Of a DNA stretch of 64,000 nt, positions 1 to 9,675 are shown piece after piece (position 1 is the first letter of the stretch; the number at the start of each line of letters is the position of its first letter). The notes below the pieces were generated by a model. The model saw only the letters and a program-made list of their open reading frames with translations. It was not told the origin of the DNA and did no database searches. The stretch comes from Torymus aiolomorphi (Eukaryota > Arthropoda > Insecta > Hymenoptera > Torymidae): the NCBI GenBank assembly GCA_036365515.1, contig CM070873.1, positions 191,696,604 to 191,760,603 on the forward strand, in the 5' to 3' direction. Both the position numbers and the translations under genes were made by a program.

Positions 1-114
1 TTTTCGCAGTGACACATTATTCTCTAGAAGATTAAGAGTATTTAAAAATAAAAATTATCAAGATTCGTCAAAAACTGAGCTTCACAAGAATTTTGTCCAT
101 TTTCTCCCACTGTG
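1..114 (-). mobile_element. Second copy of the Transib-like left end
   Basis: These bases are the reverse complement of the left end of the Transib-like element at 5417-6726. The terminal CACTGTG ends at 114, and 115-119 (CGTCG) is the inverted form of the CGACG target duplication. The copy runs off the window start, so its inner part is not seen. It shows that the BEL inverted duplication was made after the Transib insertion. Confidence 0.85.
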
Positions 115-182
115 CGTCGGCTGAAAGAGCGACCTTGTACCTACGCCAAGCACAGATCAACGTGACGGGATTTTGAAGAAGA

Positions 183-674
183 TTAGGGCCAATGTGTAGA
201 ATTTCGGTTAATGTGTTCATTAACCGAAATTCCTAATTTGCTCTTGCTCGAGCCGTTAAACACAGTACGCAATTTGGTCGTCGTACTGGTTTCCTTCCAT
301 ATACCGTGATGTGGTAAGAAGGCTTGATTCTTAGGAAATGAATCTAAATCAGTGGTAAGAGTCATATGACCTAAGTCAATGTACTCTTTGATGAATTCAA
401 TATACGCTGTTTTCAGCTTTTTGTCCTCAGTGAAGTTAGCTTCAAGACGATTGAGAGCGCGTAAAGCGGCAGAATATGAGCCTTCGAGGTGAGCAGAGCT
501 CAGAGTTTTTCGATCCTTCCAAGGCAGACTTACTATGTACCGACCCGACTCATCCTGTCGAAATTTTGATAAAAATCCTCGCACGCTTGCTCGTAGGTGA
601 GTAAGATTTTTTGTCGACAGGTATTTTCTCCGCCCTCCAAAAATCTTGTACGAGCTCCAAAAGTTTGGCTTCAT
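183..674 (-). pseudogene. BEL reverse transcriptase N-terminal fragment (inverted copy)
   Basis: This is the mirror copy of the RT amino-terminal region at 4857-5348 and translates to the same 163 residues. It includes the BEL-type segment around DESGRYIVSLPWKDRKT and the region before motif A. The frame ends early because of the same small palindromic insertion seen in the plus-strand copy (here at about 200-232). There is no catalytic motif, so it cannot be active alone. Confidence 0.8.
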
Positions 675-1122
675 GCTCGCAGCTGTTCGAACAATGAAGA
701 GATATTGATTCTAGCCCTAGTTCTGAAGTTGAAGAAGAGAGATTACCTGTCAAGAGCCATCCAAGTTTGGAACTAAGTGCTATCGGCTGAAGACTTTGGC
801 CCTTAACTATTTGATTTTCAATGATTTGCGCATAAACGCTAGCACCGAGTAGAATATCGATACGTGAAGGTTCGAGATACTTGGGGTCTGCTAGTTGCAG
901 CCCTCTTAAGTATTCGAAATTTGTATTACCCCCTACGACGGGAGGCTTATACGACGAGAGTTTTGGCAAGACTATCGAGTCAACCTTTAGAAAGAAGGTT
1001 GAATCAAAATGAGGTTGTATAGAAAGACAAGCCACCTTAGAAGATACAGCAGCTGTCTTTTCGCCTATACCTTGAATGTGCATATGACTGGTTCTACAAT
1101 CTAATGAGAGCAAGTTACACAA
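550..1122 (-). pseudogene. BEL aspartic protease-like (DUF1758) fragment, inverted copy
   Basis: This fragment corresponds to the C-terminal 190 residues of the 3755-4981 frame. It carries the post-catalytic part of the BEL retropepsin region, with the LLGASVYAQII and SKLGWLLTG segments. The catalytic DPGSQ stretch lies just upstream at about 1145-1160 and is cut off from this frame by an inverted-copy length change near 1226. It is a fragment with no independent expression signals. Confidence 0.75.
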
Positions 1123-1210
1123 GGCTTGTGTAACAAGTGAGATTTGAGATCCGGGGTCGATGAGCGCACGAACTAGAATTTTGGTTCCGTTAGGACCAAG
1201 GGCGTTAATC

Positions 1211-1645
1211 CTAGCGGTAGCTAAAAAGTACTCCAGTACTCTTAGTACTTACTCCACTATTAAGGAAGACTGACTGTGAGGCAAGTTGAAAGTCATTGGA
1301 AACGACAACGTTGCTACAGTTTGGGTTAGTGGTGCCGGGCACGGAGTCAATCTGATCAGTCTGCGGCGAACTGATTACTTGACTGCTGTTAGTGTGCACC
1401 AAAGTGTGATGCTTAGATTTACAAAGAATGCATCGGTACGTGGAAGTACAATTTCTAACATTGTGCTTCCCTAAACAATTGTAACAAAGATTAGAGGATT
1501 TGATCAATTCCTTTCGCTCAGGAATCGTTTTATTGAGAATTCGTTCACATCTGTTTGTAAAATGAGATTGATTGCAAATCGAACATCTCTTCTTTGTTGT
1601 GTTCGAAGATGAAGTTTGATGTGAAAACCGACTGAGCATTGTCAT
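1211..1645 (-). pseudogene. BEL nucleocapsid zinc knuckles (inverted copy)
   Basis: The frame carries three Cys/His clusters: CSICNQSHFTNRC, CYNCLGKHNVRNC and CILCKSKHHTLVH. This triple set is typical of BEL/Pao Gag, where the knuckles bind the element's RNA. The frame is separated from the upstream gag part by a 2-bp length difference near 1625 that is absent from the plus-strand copy, so this copy has decayed slightly further. Confidence 0.8.
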
Positions 1646-1785
1646 GCTCTGGCTTACGTAATTTTGAGTTGGGTGATGAAGTTTTAGGGTTATTGTTCGA
1701 AGAGGTTCTAGTACCGGCTTCGATGGCCTCTAGAGTGAGTGATTGACTTCGAAGAAATGCTTGAAGTTGTTCCATTGTCGGAGGA

Positions 1786-2174
1786 TCAACCTAGATGCTT
1801 CTCCCATTCTTTACGAGTATTTAAATCAAGCCGATTCAGCGTAAAATGAACGATTAAATCACTACCTAAAGAAGCAGCTCTATTTAGAGAGGTCAGACTA
1901 GCGATGAGATTGAAAATTTCCCTATAAATCCGTTTGATTTCCGACGAAGAATCTGCCTTCATTGATTTAACTGAGAAAATTTCTGAAATGTGAGAACTAA
2001 CAATGCGACGTTGATTCATGTAATATTCGATTAAAGTTGTCGACGCTCGGTCATAGTTGTCACTAGAAATGGGAAGAGATTTAATTTTCTCAAGTGCTTC
2101 ACCTGTAAGGTGAGTGCGAAGATAGTGCAATTTCAAAACAGGCGTTAAGTCTTCGCGACTATGTATGACTGAGC
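1786..2174 (-). pseudogene. BEL Gag (DUF1759) C-terminal fragment, inverted copy
   Basis: Mirror of 3352-3744, with the DUF1759-type helical Gag segment (LKLHYLRTHLTGEALEKI). The open frame continues to 2226, but the codons beyond 2174 do not match Gag and come from the junction sequence. The frame stops at the same glycine plus TGA as the other copy, so the gag frameshift is older than the duplication. Confidence 0.8.
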
Positions 2175-2907
2175 GAAAGCGAGTCCATCTGCTTCGCTCG
2201 CTCCAGCCGGTTGAGCCCACCTGCACCGCGCTAGGATTGCGCTCGAATTCTTCGTCCTAATACCTGAACACACGTATCGTTCCAATTTTATTTAACTTTA
2301 TTATGTGCGACTCGTCGTCTAGTTCATTCTAGTCTCTTCACTCGTCATACCGATTTAACGAAATTAAGCATACTTAGTTAAAACTTGAGTGCGTTTGATT
2401 GAAAGTAGAACTATTTAATTGAGTTTAAGGTTATTTTAAATTTAACTTGTAGTCTTTGAAGCTAGTCTTGATGAAATTGAATGCAATTTTTTGTCTTAGC
2501 AAATACTTATGTTACTGGACCTTGCAGTTTATTGCGGCTTGATGACAATTCATCGTAGTTTCAACATCGACTGCTGACCTTCATCTGGACACGTTTCTGA
2601 TTCAAAAGCTGACTACGCTGCAGGGATAGCTGCATTTACCGACAGTAGAAGCCTTGATGCCGTACAGCCATCGCAGTGCCATCATCAGCTGACTCACCGT
2701 GGGAACGTTAGCAGATGCATTCAACGTTGCATCGTCAAGCGCATCGTCACGTTCATACTAGCATAAGTATTATAATCTAGGTTTAGACTTAGTTGTAATA
2801 ACTCTCACTATTTCTTGTTCTACTCTCGAGTGGGCAAGAATAGTTAACTCACTACCAAAGTTTAAATAGTCAAATTTGGTACTAGTCTAATTTAACTTGA
2901 TCTCAAA
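2175..2907. other. Junction and BEL 5' leader; no 5' LTR found
   Basis: This is the spacer between the two inverted arms. I find no match to the 3' LTR at 9641-9959, so the 5' LTR was probably lost when the inverted copy formed. The last about 400 bases are AT-rich and lead into the gag ATG at 2908. I cannot identify a primer binding site. Confidence 0.5.
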
Positions 2908-3744
2908 ATGGAGGCGTTTCATGCTAAGCAGATGGCACTCCAAGCTAAAATTACAAACTCCTTTAAAAATTTCAAATCTAAGGGTAAAGATAATATGACG
3001 AAAGGTTATGCAAAATCATGTCTAACCAGACTCGAAACTAATTTTACGTCGTTTCGGGTAAATCACGAGAAACTTATGCTCGTTGAGGATATTGATCTAG
3101 ATCATGCCTATTTTACAACTAATCTCTTTGATCTGGTTGAGGATAGCTTTTACCTCCGCAGAGGAGACTTTCTTGATTACTTAGAAACTTTTGAAACTAG
3201 AGATGCCGCTCAAGGATCTTCAAATTCGACTGCTGAGCCAGTGCCTACCAGCACTGCTCGACCTACGAACGTTTCGTTTCAATCGTTGCCAAAACTTGAT
3301 TTGCCAAAATTTTCAGGTAAATTCTCTGACTGGGAGAATTTTAGGGATGTCTTTCGCTCAGTCATACATAGTCGCGAAGACTTAACGCCTGTTTTGAAAT
3401 TGCACTATCTTCGCACTCACCTTACAGGTGAAGCACTTGAGAAAATTAAATCTCTTCCCATTTCTAGTGACAACTATGACCGAGCGTCGACAACTTTAAT
3501 CGAATATTACATGAATCAACGTCGCATTGTTAGTTCTCACATTTCAGAAATTTTCTCAGTTAAATCAATGAAGGCAGATTCTTCGTCGGAAATCAAACGG
3601 ATTTATAGGGAAATTTTCAATCTCATCGCTAGTCTGACCTCTCTAAATAGAGCTGCTTCTTTAGGTAGTGATTTAATCGTTCATTTTACGCTGAATCGGC
3701 TTGATTTAAATACTCGTAAAGAATGGGAGAAGCATCTAGGTTGA
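2908..3744 (+). CDS. gag: BEL/Pao Gag (DUF1759-type), frameshifted at the end
   Basis: This 278-residue Gag would form the retrotransposon particle. Residues about 120-275 match the DUF1759-type domain of BEL/Pao elements: LPKLDLPKFSGKFSDWENF leads into a helical core with LKLHYLRTHLTGEALEKIKS and ends in TRKEWEKHLG. The ATG follows an AT-rich leader. The frame stops with TGA at 3742-3744 directly before the next frame (3755), so Gag and nucleocapsid are separated by a one-base shift. The same shift is in the inverted copy and is therefore an old lesion, not programmed recoding. Family call is firm; activity is unlikely. Confidence 0.85.
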   Translation: MEAFHAKQMALQAKITNSFKNFKSKGKDNMTKGYAKSCLTRLETNFTSFRVNHEKLMLVEDIDLDHAYFTTNLFDLVEDSFYLRRGDFLDYLETFETRDAAQGSSNSTAEPVPTSTARPTNVSFQSLPKLDLPKFSGKFSDWENFRDVFRSVIHSREDLTPVLKLHYLRTHLTGEALEKIKSLPISSDNYDRASTTLIEYYMNQRRIVSSHISEIFSVKSMKADSSSEIKRIYREIFNLIASLTSLNRAASLGSDLIVHFTLNRLDLNTRKEWEKHLG

Positions 3745-3754
3745 TCCTCCGACA

Positions 3755-4981
3755 ATGGAACAACTTCAAGCATTTCTTCGAAGTCAATCACTCACTCTAG
3801 AGGCCATCGAAGCCGGTACTAGAACCTCTTCGAACAATAACCCTAAAACTTCATCACCCAACTCAAAATCACGTAAGCCAGAGCATGACAATGCTCAGTC
3901 GGTTTTTTCACATCAAACTTCATCTTCGAACACAACAAAGAAGAGATGTTCGATTTGCAATCAATCTCATTTTACAAACAGATGTGAACGAATTCTCAAT
4001 AAAACGATTCCTGAGCGAAAGGAATTGATCAAATCCTCTAATCTTTGTTACAATTGTTTAGGGAAGCACAATGTTAGAAATTGTACTTCCACGTACCGAT
4101 GCATTCTTTGTAAATCTAAGCATCACACTTTGGTGCACACTAACAGCAGTCAAGTAATCAGTTCGCCGCAGACTGATCAGATTGACTCCGTGCCCGGCAC
4201 CACTAACCCAAACTGTAGCAACGTTGTCGTTTCCAATGACTTTCAACTTGCCTCACAGTCAGTCTTCCTTAATAGTGGAGTAAGTACTAAGAGTACTGGA
4301 GTACTTTTAGCTACCGCTAGGATTAACGCCCTTGGTCCTAACGGAACCAAAATTCTAGTTCGTGCGCTCATCGACCCCGGATCTCAAATCTCACTTGTTA
4401 CACAAGCCTTGTGTAACTTGCTCTCATTAGATTGTAGAACCAGTCATATGCACATTCAAGGTATAGGCGAAAAGACAGCTGCTGTATCTTCTAAGGTGGC
4501 TTGTCTTTCTATACAACCTCATTTTGATTCAACCTTCTTTCTAAAGGTTGACTCGATAGTCTTGCCAAAACTCTCGTCGTATAAGCCTCCCGTCGTAGGG
4601 GGTAATACAAATTTCGAATACTTAAGAGGGCTGCAACTAGCAGACCCCAAGTATCTCGAACCTTCACGTATCGATATTCTACTCGGTGCTAGCGTTTATG
4701 CGCAAATCATTGAAAATCAAATAGTTAAGGGCCAAAGTCTTCAGCCGATAGCACTTAGTTCCAAACTTGGATGGCTCTTGACAGGTAATCTCTCTTCTTC
4801 AACTTCAGAACTAGGGCTAGAATCAATATCTCTTCATTGTTCGAACAGCTGCGAGCATGAAGCCAAACTTTTGGAGCTCGTACAAGATTTTTGGAGGGCG
4901 GAGAAAATACCTGTCGACAAAAAATCTTACTCACCTACGAGCAAGCGTGCGAGGATTTTTATCAAAATTTCGACAGGATGA
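3755..4981 (+). CDS. BEL/Pao nucleocapsid and aspartic protease segment
   Basis: This 408-residue frame continues the Gag-Pol polyprotein. Residues about 60-130 hold three zinc-knuckle-like clusters (CSICNQSHFTNRC, CYNCLGKHNVRNC, CILCKSKHHTLVH) for RNA binding. Around residues 205-215 is the retropepsin active site in the BEL form ALIDPGSQISLV (DUF1758-type), followed by LLGAS and SKLGWLLTG, which are usual landmarks before BEL RT. The frame ends at 4981, and RT coding continues in another frame that overlaps from 4857. It is probably non-functional as a polyprotein because frameshifts break both ends. Confidence 0.85.
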   Translation: MEQLQAFLRSQSLTLEAIEAGTRTSSNNNPKTSSPNSKSRKPEHDNAQSVFSHQTSSSNTTKKRCSICNQSHFTNRCERILNKTIPERKELIKSSNLCYNCLGKHNVRNCTSTYRCILCKSKHHTLVHTNSSQVISSPQTDQIDSVPGTTNPNCSNVVVSNDFQLASQSVFLNSGVSTKSTGVLLATARINALGPNGTKILVRALIDPGSQISLVTQALCNLLSLDCRTSHMHIQGIGEKTAAVSSKVACLSIQPHFDSTFFLKVDSIVLPKLSSYKPPVVGGNTNFEYLRGLQLADPKYLEPSRIDILLGASVYAQIIENQIVKGQSLQPIALSSKLGWLLTGNLSSSTSELGLESISLHCSNSCEHEAKLLELVQDFWRAEKIPVDKKSYSPTSKRARIFIKISTG

Positions 4982-5411
4982 GTCGGGTCGGTACATAGTA
5001 AGTCTGCCTTGGAAGGATCGAAAAACTCTGAGCTCTGCTCACCTCGAAGGCTCATATTCTGCCGCTTTACGCGCTCTCAATCGTCTTGAAGCTAACTTCA
5101 CTGAGGACAAAAAGCTGAAAACAGCGTATATTGAATTCATCAAAGAGTACATTGACTTAGGTCATATGACTCTTACCACTGATTTAGATTCATTTCCTAA
5201 GAATCAAGCCTTCTTACCACATCACGGTATATGGAAGGAAACCAGTACGACGACCAAATTGCGTACTGTGTTTAACGGCTCGAGCAAGAGCAAATTAGGA
5301 ATTTCGGTTAATGAACACATTAACCGAAATTCTACACATTGGCCCTAATCTTCTTCAAAATCCCGTCACGTTGATCTGTGCTTGGCGTAGGTACAAGGTC
5401 GCTCTTTCAGC
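4857..5411 (+). pseudogene. BEL reverse transcriptase, N-terminal part (split)
   Basis: This is the amino-terminal RT region before catalytic motif A: DESGRYIVSLPWKDRKT, then FLPHHGIWKETSTTTKLRTV, a typical BEL substrate-binding stretch. The open frame ends at 5348 because of a small palindromic insertion at 5300-5331. Past it, recognisable RT residues (LHIGPNLLQ) resume in another frame and run to SAD at 5411-5416, where the Transib-like element is inserted. The matching remainder restarts at 6727 (DVEKMFRQIG). The gene is therefore broken by a frameshift, a palindromic insertion and a transposon. Confidence 0.85.
5300..5331. repeat. Perfect 14-bp palindrome with 4-base loop in RT
   Basis: AATTTCGGTTAATG is followed by AACA and then its exact reverse complement. 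In BEL RT the reading continues VNE then ILHIGP; here extra bases that mirror the preceding codons separate the two. This is the signature of a template-switch insertion. It is present in both inverted copies. Confidence 0.85.
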
Positions 5412-5416
5412 CGACG

Positions 5417-6726
5417 CACAGTGGGAGAAAATGGACAAAATTCTTGTGAAGCTCAGTTTTTGACGAATCTTGATAATTTTTATTTTTAAATACTCTTAAT
5501 CTTCTAGAGAATAATGTGTCACTGCGAAAATTACGATAATATTGCCCAAAAATAAATAGCGGCGATAATATATTTTTAACGGAAAAATTCTAACTCTATC
5601 ATCTATTTTATGTACTTTAGATACGTAAAAGTTTGTGGGTTCTGGGTTCATAGGTTTAGGGTTTATGGGTTTAGGGTTTATGGGTTTAGGGTTTATGGGT
5701 TTAGGGTTTATGGGTTTAGGGTTTATGGGTTTAGGGTTTATGGGTTTAGGGTTTATGGGTTTAGGGTTTATGGGTTTAGGGTTTATGGGTTTAGGGTTTA
5801 TGGGTTTAGGGTTTATGGGTTAAGGGTTTATGGGTTTAGGGTTTATGGGCTTAGGGTTTATGGGTTTAGGGTTTATGGGTTTAGGGTTTATGGGTTTAGG
5901 GTTTATGGGTTTAGGGTTTATGGGTTTAGGGTTTATGGGTTTAGGGTTTATGGGTTTAGGGTTTATGGGTTTAGGGTTTATGGGTTTAGGGTTTATGGGT
6001 TTAGGGTTTATGGGTTTATGGGTTTAGGGTTTATGGGTGTAGGGTTTATGGGTTTAGGGTTTATGGGTTTAGGGTTTATGGGTTTAGGGTTTATGGGTTT
6101 AGGGTTTATGGGTTTAGGGTTTATGGGTTTAGGGTTTATGGGTTTAGGGTTTATGGGTTTAGGGTTTATGGGTTTAGGATTTATGGGTTTAGGGTTTATG
6201 GGTTTAGGGTTTATGGGTTTAGGGATTATGGGTTTAGGGTTTATGGGTTTAGGGTTTATGGGTTTAGGGTTTATGGGTTTAGGGTTTATGGGTTTAGGGA
6301 TTATGGGTTTAGGGTTTATGGGTTTAGGGTTTAGGGTTTATGGGTTTAGGGTTTATGGGTTTAGGGTTTAGGGTTTATGGGTTTAGGGTTTATGGGTTTA
6401 GGGTTTAGGGTTTATGGGTTTAGGGTTTATGGGTTTAGGGTTTCTGGGTTTAGGGTTTATGGGTTTTGTGGGCTTGGCTTTGTTGGGTTTAAGATTTATG
6501 TATTTATGTTTATCATTTATCAAGTAATTTATGTCTAGTCTACATTGCCTGTATAAATATCGTTATAAGGTCCGTACCTAACCTCAAAATTTTTATGAAT
6601 ACAAAAACATGATTTTCGCAGTGAGAGGTTGTTCTGTAGTATCCTCTGAATACGTATACCAATTTTGGTAAAGTTTCGTTGAGAATTGAGTTGTCACAAG
6701 AATTTTGTCCATTTTTTCCCACTGTG
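5417..6726. mobile_element. Non-autonomous Transib-like DNA transposon
   Basis: This 1310-bp element interrupts BEL RT. Both ends are inverted repeats starting CACAGTGGGA and running about 33 bp with one mismatch (left GTGGGAGAAAATGG, right GTGGGAAAAAATGG); weaker inverted similarity continues to about 120 bp, including TCACTGCGAAAAT. It is flanked by CGACG at 5412-5416 and 6727-6731. Removing one CGACG copy rejoins the RT codons, so the boundaries are secure. A 5-bp GC-rich CGNCG-type duplication and a CACAGTG terminus are hallmarks of Transib, the superfamily related to RAG1/V(D)J signals. No transposase is present; the interior is mostly minisatellite. Confidence 0.85.
5641..6463 (+). repeat. 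Telomere-like 15-bp minisatellite (TTTAGGGTTTATGGG)n
   Basis: About 55 head-to-tail copies of a 15-bp unit made of TTTAGGG plus TTTATGGG, with few variants (TTTAGGAT, TTAGGGATT, occasional doubled TTTAGGG near 6330-6410). The array lies wholly inside the Transib-like element. Because 15 is a multiple of 3, long open frames with 5-residue periods (MGLGF, VYGFR) arise by chance and are not genes. TTTAGGG is the plant-type telomere unit, not the common insect TTAGG. Confidence 0.95.
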
Positions 6727-6731
6727 CGACG

Positions 6732-9232
6732 TGGAGAAAATGTTTCGGCAGATTGGTGTCGAACAATTTGATCAATCCTACCAGTCGATCTTATGGCGTT
6801 TCAATAAGGATGAACCTGTTCACACTTACCGCCTGACTACCGTGACGTATGGCTTGGCTTGTTCACCTTTTCTAGCCATACGCACGCTTCTGAAACTTGC
6901 CGAAGACTACGGCAAAACTTATCCAATAGCAGCTGAAGCCGTTCGTTCAGAAATGTATTCGGATAATTTACTTTCTGGTGCTCACTCTCTAGAGAAAGCT
7001 TCGCAGAAGCAGGAAGAGTTAATTCAACTTTTTAAACGAGGTCACTTTAATCTTCGTAAGTGGACTTCAAACACACCAGAAGTACTTGCTAGCTTGCCCC
7101 CGAATATGTTAGCTTCTGATTCGATCTCGCTTTTTGCCTCAGCAACATCAGTACCAATATTAGGTATAGATTGGCACCCTCAAAGTGATTGTTTCAGTTT
7201 CTACATCGAGAATACTCCATTTGATTTGTCTGTTACTAAACGCTCTGTTCTTTCTAGAATAGCTCGTCTTTTTGACCCTATGGGTTGGTTAGCTCCCATC
7301 GTAGTCACTGCCAAGATTATCCTGCAATCGTTGTGGCTTCTAAAAATTAGTTGGGATGAGGAGCTTCCCTCTGAAATATCTAGTCATTGCCAGAATTGGT
7401 TGCAAGATCTTCATTTGATCAGTCATATTAAAATCCCGCGTTGGAGTGGATTTACACCTAATTGCGAATTAATCGAAATTCACGGGTTTGCTGATGCATC
7501 GAAGTTTGCATATGGTGCCGTTCTTTATCTTCGAATGATTCAGAATCAAAATACTCTAGTCACACTTCAAGTGGCTAAAACAAAGGTAGCTCCAATTAAG
7601 ACGCTAACTATACCTCGTTTAGAACTTTGCGCAGCGTTGCTACTTGCTCGCCTCGTTCAAATGTTTATCGACGCTTTCCCAATAAAGGTTAAGAGTGTTC
7701 ACCTTCGGTCAGATTCAGCGGATGTGCTTTTTTGGCTGAAAGACCACCCTTCAAGATGGGGTGTTTTCGTGGCTAATAGGTGCTCAGAAATTCACACCCT
7801 ATTGCCTGACGCATATTGGTATCATGTGCGATCAGCTGACAACCTCGCCGATGTCATATCACGAGGAATTGAGCCCTCGAAACTAGCTTCGCATAGCTTA
7901 TGGTGGAAAGGTCCCGTTTGGCTTTCTGATAGCCATGAACCTTGGGCAAGGTCTCATGATGAACGCAATTTCTCGGTAAATAGTTTGAATATTCAACCTA
8001 GTCATACTCTAGTCGCTAGAAAAGACATGCCAAATTTTGTCGAGAATATACCAGAAATTTGGAATCTTGTTAACAAATATTCGTCGTTAAATAAGTTATA
8101 TCGACTAGCGGCGTACTGTTTTAGATTCATCTACAGAATCTACACGAAAGCTGAACGTGAAGCAACTGCAAGTTCCGTTGTTAGTTTTCGTACTGTTCTT
8201 CAATCCCTACTATGCCATCACACTCCGACTTCGGAGGAAATAAGTGCTAGTGAGATTGAGAACACCAGACTTTGTCTGATCTATCTAGTTCAAACAGCGT
8301 ATTATAAATTTGATCTCCAACAGTTACAGCGAAAAGGTAAACTTTCAACAAAGAGTACTCTTTTGCCATTAAATTCCATGATACAAAATCATTTGCTCAG
8401 GGTGGGCGGTCGACTCTCTCACTCTCTTCTCGAGGAAGATGCTAAGCATCCACTAATTTTACCTGCTGATTGTCACTTTACAACGTTGTTAATTAGAGAT
8501 GCTCATCATCGCACTCTTCATGGTGGCACTCAGTTAATTCTTGCCACACTCAGACGTCAGTACTGGGTAGTGAAAGGTCGATCCGCGGTTAGAAAAATCA
8601 TCAGAGCCTGCCTCATATGCTCACCCCAGGCTACTCGGGTGCCTACTCAATTAATGGGCAAGCTACCCAAGTCACGCGTGAGACCTTCCTCGCCCTTTGA
8701 ACGTTCTGGTGTCGATTATGCCGGTCCTATCAACGCTCGGCTTACAAAAATGAGAGGTAAAGGCACAATGAAGGGGTATATTGCTATATTCATCTGCATG
8801 GCTACTAGAGCCGTCCACATAGAAGTAGTGGAGGATTATTCCAGTGAAGCCTTTATTGCAGCGTTTCATCGATGCACCGCTCGTAGAGGTCATTGTAAAG
8901 AGCTTTATTCCGATCAAGGAACAAACTTCGTAGGTGCTGACGCTCAGTTAAGAAAAATGGTTGATGAGTCATCTCGTTTTTATTCTCAAGTCAACAAATC
9001 GCTTGCTCAAGAAGGTACGGTATGGATCTTTAATCCTCCCAGTGCACCTCACTTTGGAGGCATTTGGGAAGCAGCAGTTAAATCGGCTAAGCATCACTTA
9101 CGCCGTGTCGTGGGAGATCAAGTTCTCACATTTTCGAAGCTCGCTACCCTTATGTGCCGAATTGAAGCGTGCCTTAACTCAAGGCCTTTAACTGCTCTCA
9201 CGGATGATCCTTCTGACCTTGATTTTCTCTGA
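6732..9232 (+). pseudogene. pol: BEL/Pao Pol: RT C-terminal part, RNase H, integrase
   Basis: Coding resumes at GACGTGGAG (DVEKMFRQIG) after the Transib-like element and stays open for over 800 codons to a TGA at 9230-9232. Domains in order: RT palm and thumb (6732-7300), Pao-type region, RNase H (HGFADASKFAYGAVLYL, about 7480-7540; DSADVLFWL, about 7710), integrase zinc-binding HHCC (about 8515-8640), and integrase core with D in GVDYAGP, D in LYSDQGTNF and E in GGIWEAAVKSA. RT motif C reads YSDN (6956-6967) instead of YVDD-type, so the second catalytic Asp is missing. The annotated start upstream of 6727 lies inside the transposon and is not a real start. Confidence 0.88.
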
Positions 9233-9606
9233 CCGTCACATTTTCTTATACAGCGTTCGTCATTTCTAGTGCCGGAAGAAGACCTCACTAAAGTCAATGT
9301 GCCTCCAGGAAAACGCTGGCTTTTAATCAGTCAGATGACGCATCATTTCTGGGCCAGGTGGTCCACAGAGTACTTGACGACTCTGCAGTCACGTATGAAG
9401 TAGAGACAGCCACAACCCTCAGTCACCGTGGCGAACTCGTTCTCGTTCGCAACGAGCTCACGCCACCATCCAAATGGCCCATAGCTCGCATCACAGCCAT
9501 CCATCCAGGTAGCGATGGCCTCACCCCTGTCGTCGATCTTCGTACCGCCACCACCACTCTCCGTCGTCCCATCGCCAAGGTCGTAAGCCTCCTTCCAGCG
9601 GATTGA
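9233..9606 (+). pseudogene. BEL integrase C-terminal tail, frameshifted
   Basis: After the TGA at 9230-9232 the same frame keeps BEL-like sequence (SHFLIQ, then VPPGKRWLLISQMTHHFWARW) to a TAG at 9401-9403. The tail then continues in another frame (9358-9606) with LVLVRNELTPPSKWPIARI and HPGSDG, the usual end of BEL Pol, and stops at 9604-9606, some 20 bases before the polypurine tract. One nonsense and one frameshift lie within 400 bases. Confidence 0.8.
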
Positions 9607-9626
9607 AGTCCGTTCGTCAATTTGAC

Positions 9627-9640
9627 GAAGGTGGGCGGAA
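9627..9640 (+). promoter_or_regulatory. Polypurine tract of the BEL element
   Basis: GAAGGTGGGCGGAA lies immediately before the TGTTGG start of the 3' LTR, the expected position and composition of a plus-strand primer tract. Confidence 0.75.
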
Positions 9641-9675
9641 TGTTGGCGATCCAACGCCTCGAACATTCGAGACGC

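Larger units (their letters stand above)
1..2174 (-). mobile_element. Inverted partial copy of the BEL/Pao element
   Basis: This block matches the reverse complement of about 3352-5530, covering late gag, zinc knuckles, protease and the first part of RT. The copies are nearly identical: I noticed only a few substitutions and small length changes, for example a shorter T run before the zinc knuckles and one extra base near 1226. Both carry the same gag frameshift, the same 32-bp palindrome in RT and the same Transib end, so the duplication is younger than those lesions. The breakpoint near 2174 pairs with about 3352. It is either a recent genomic fold-back or an assembly chimera. Confidence 0.9.

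Noticed and set aside
3744..3755. Programmed frameshift between Gag and nucleocapsid
   Set aside because: No slippery heptamer or stem-loop stands out, and other frameshifts nearby point to decay.
5610..6371. Long open frame of MGLGF/VYGFR repeats
   Set aside because: It is a by-product of a 15-bp minisatellite without stops; other frames are open as well.
5641..6463. A true chromosome end or telomere
   Set aside because: The array lies inside a transposon with a target duplication and has coding sequence on both sides.
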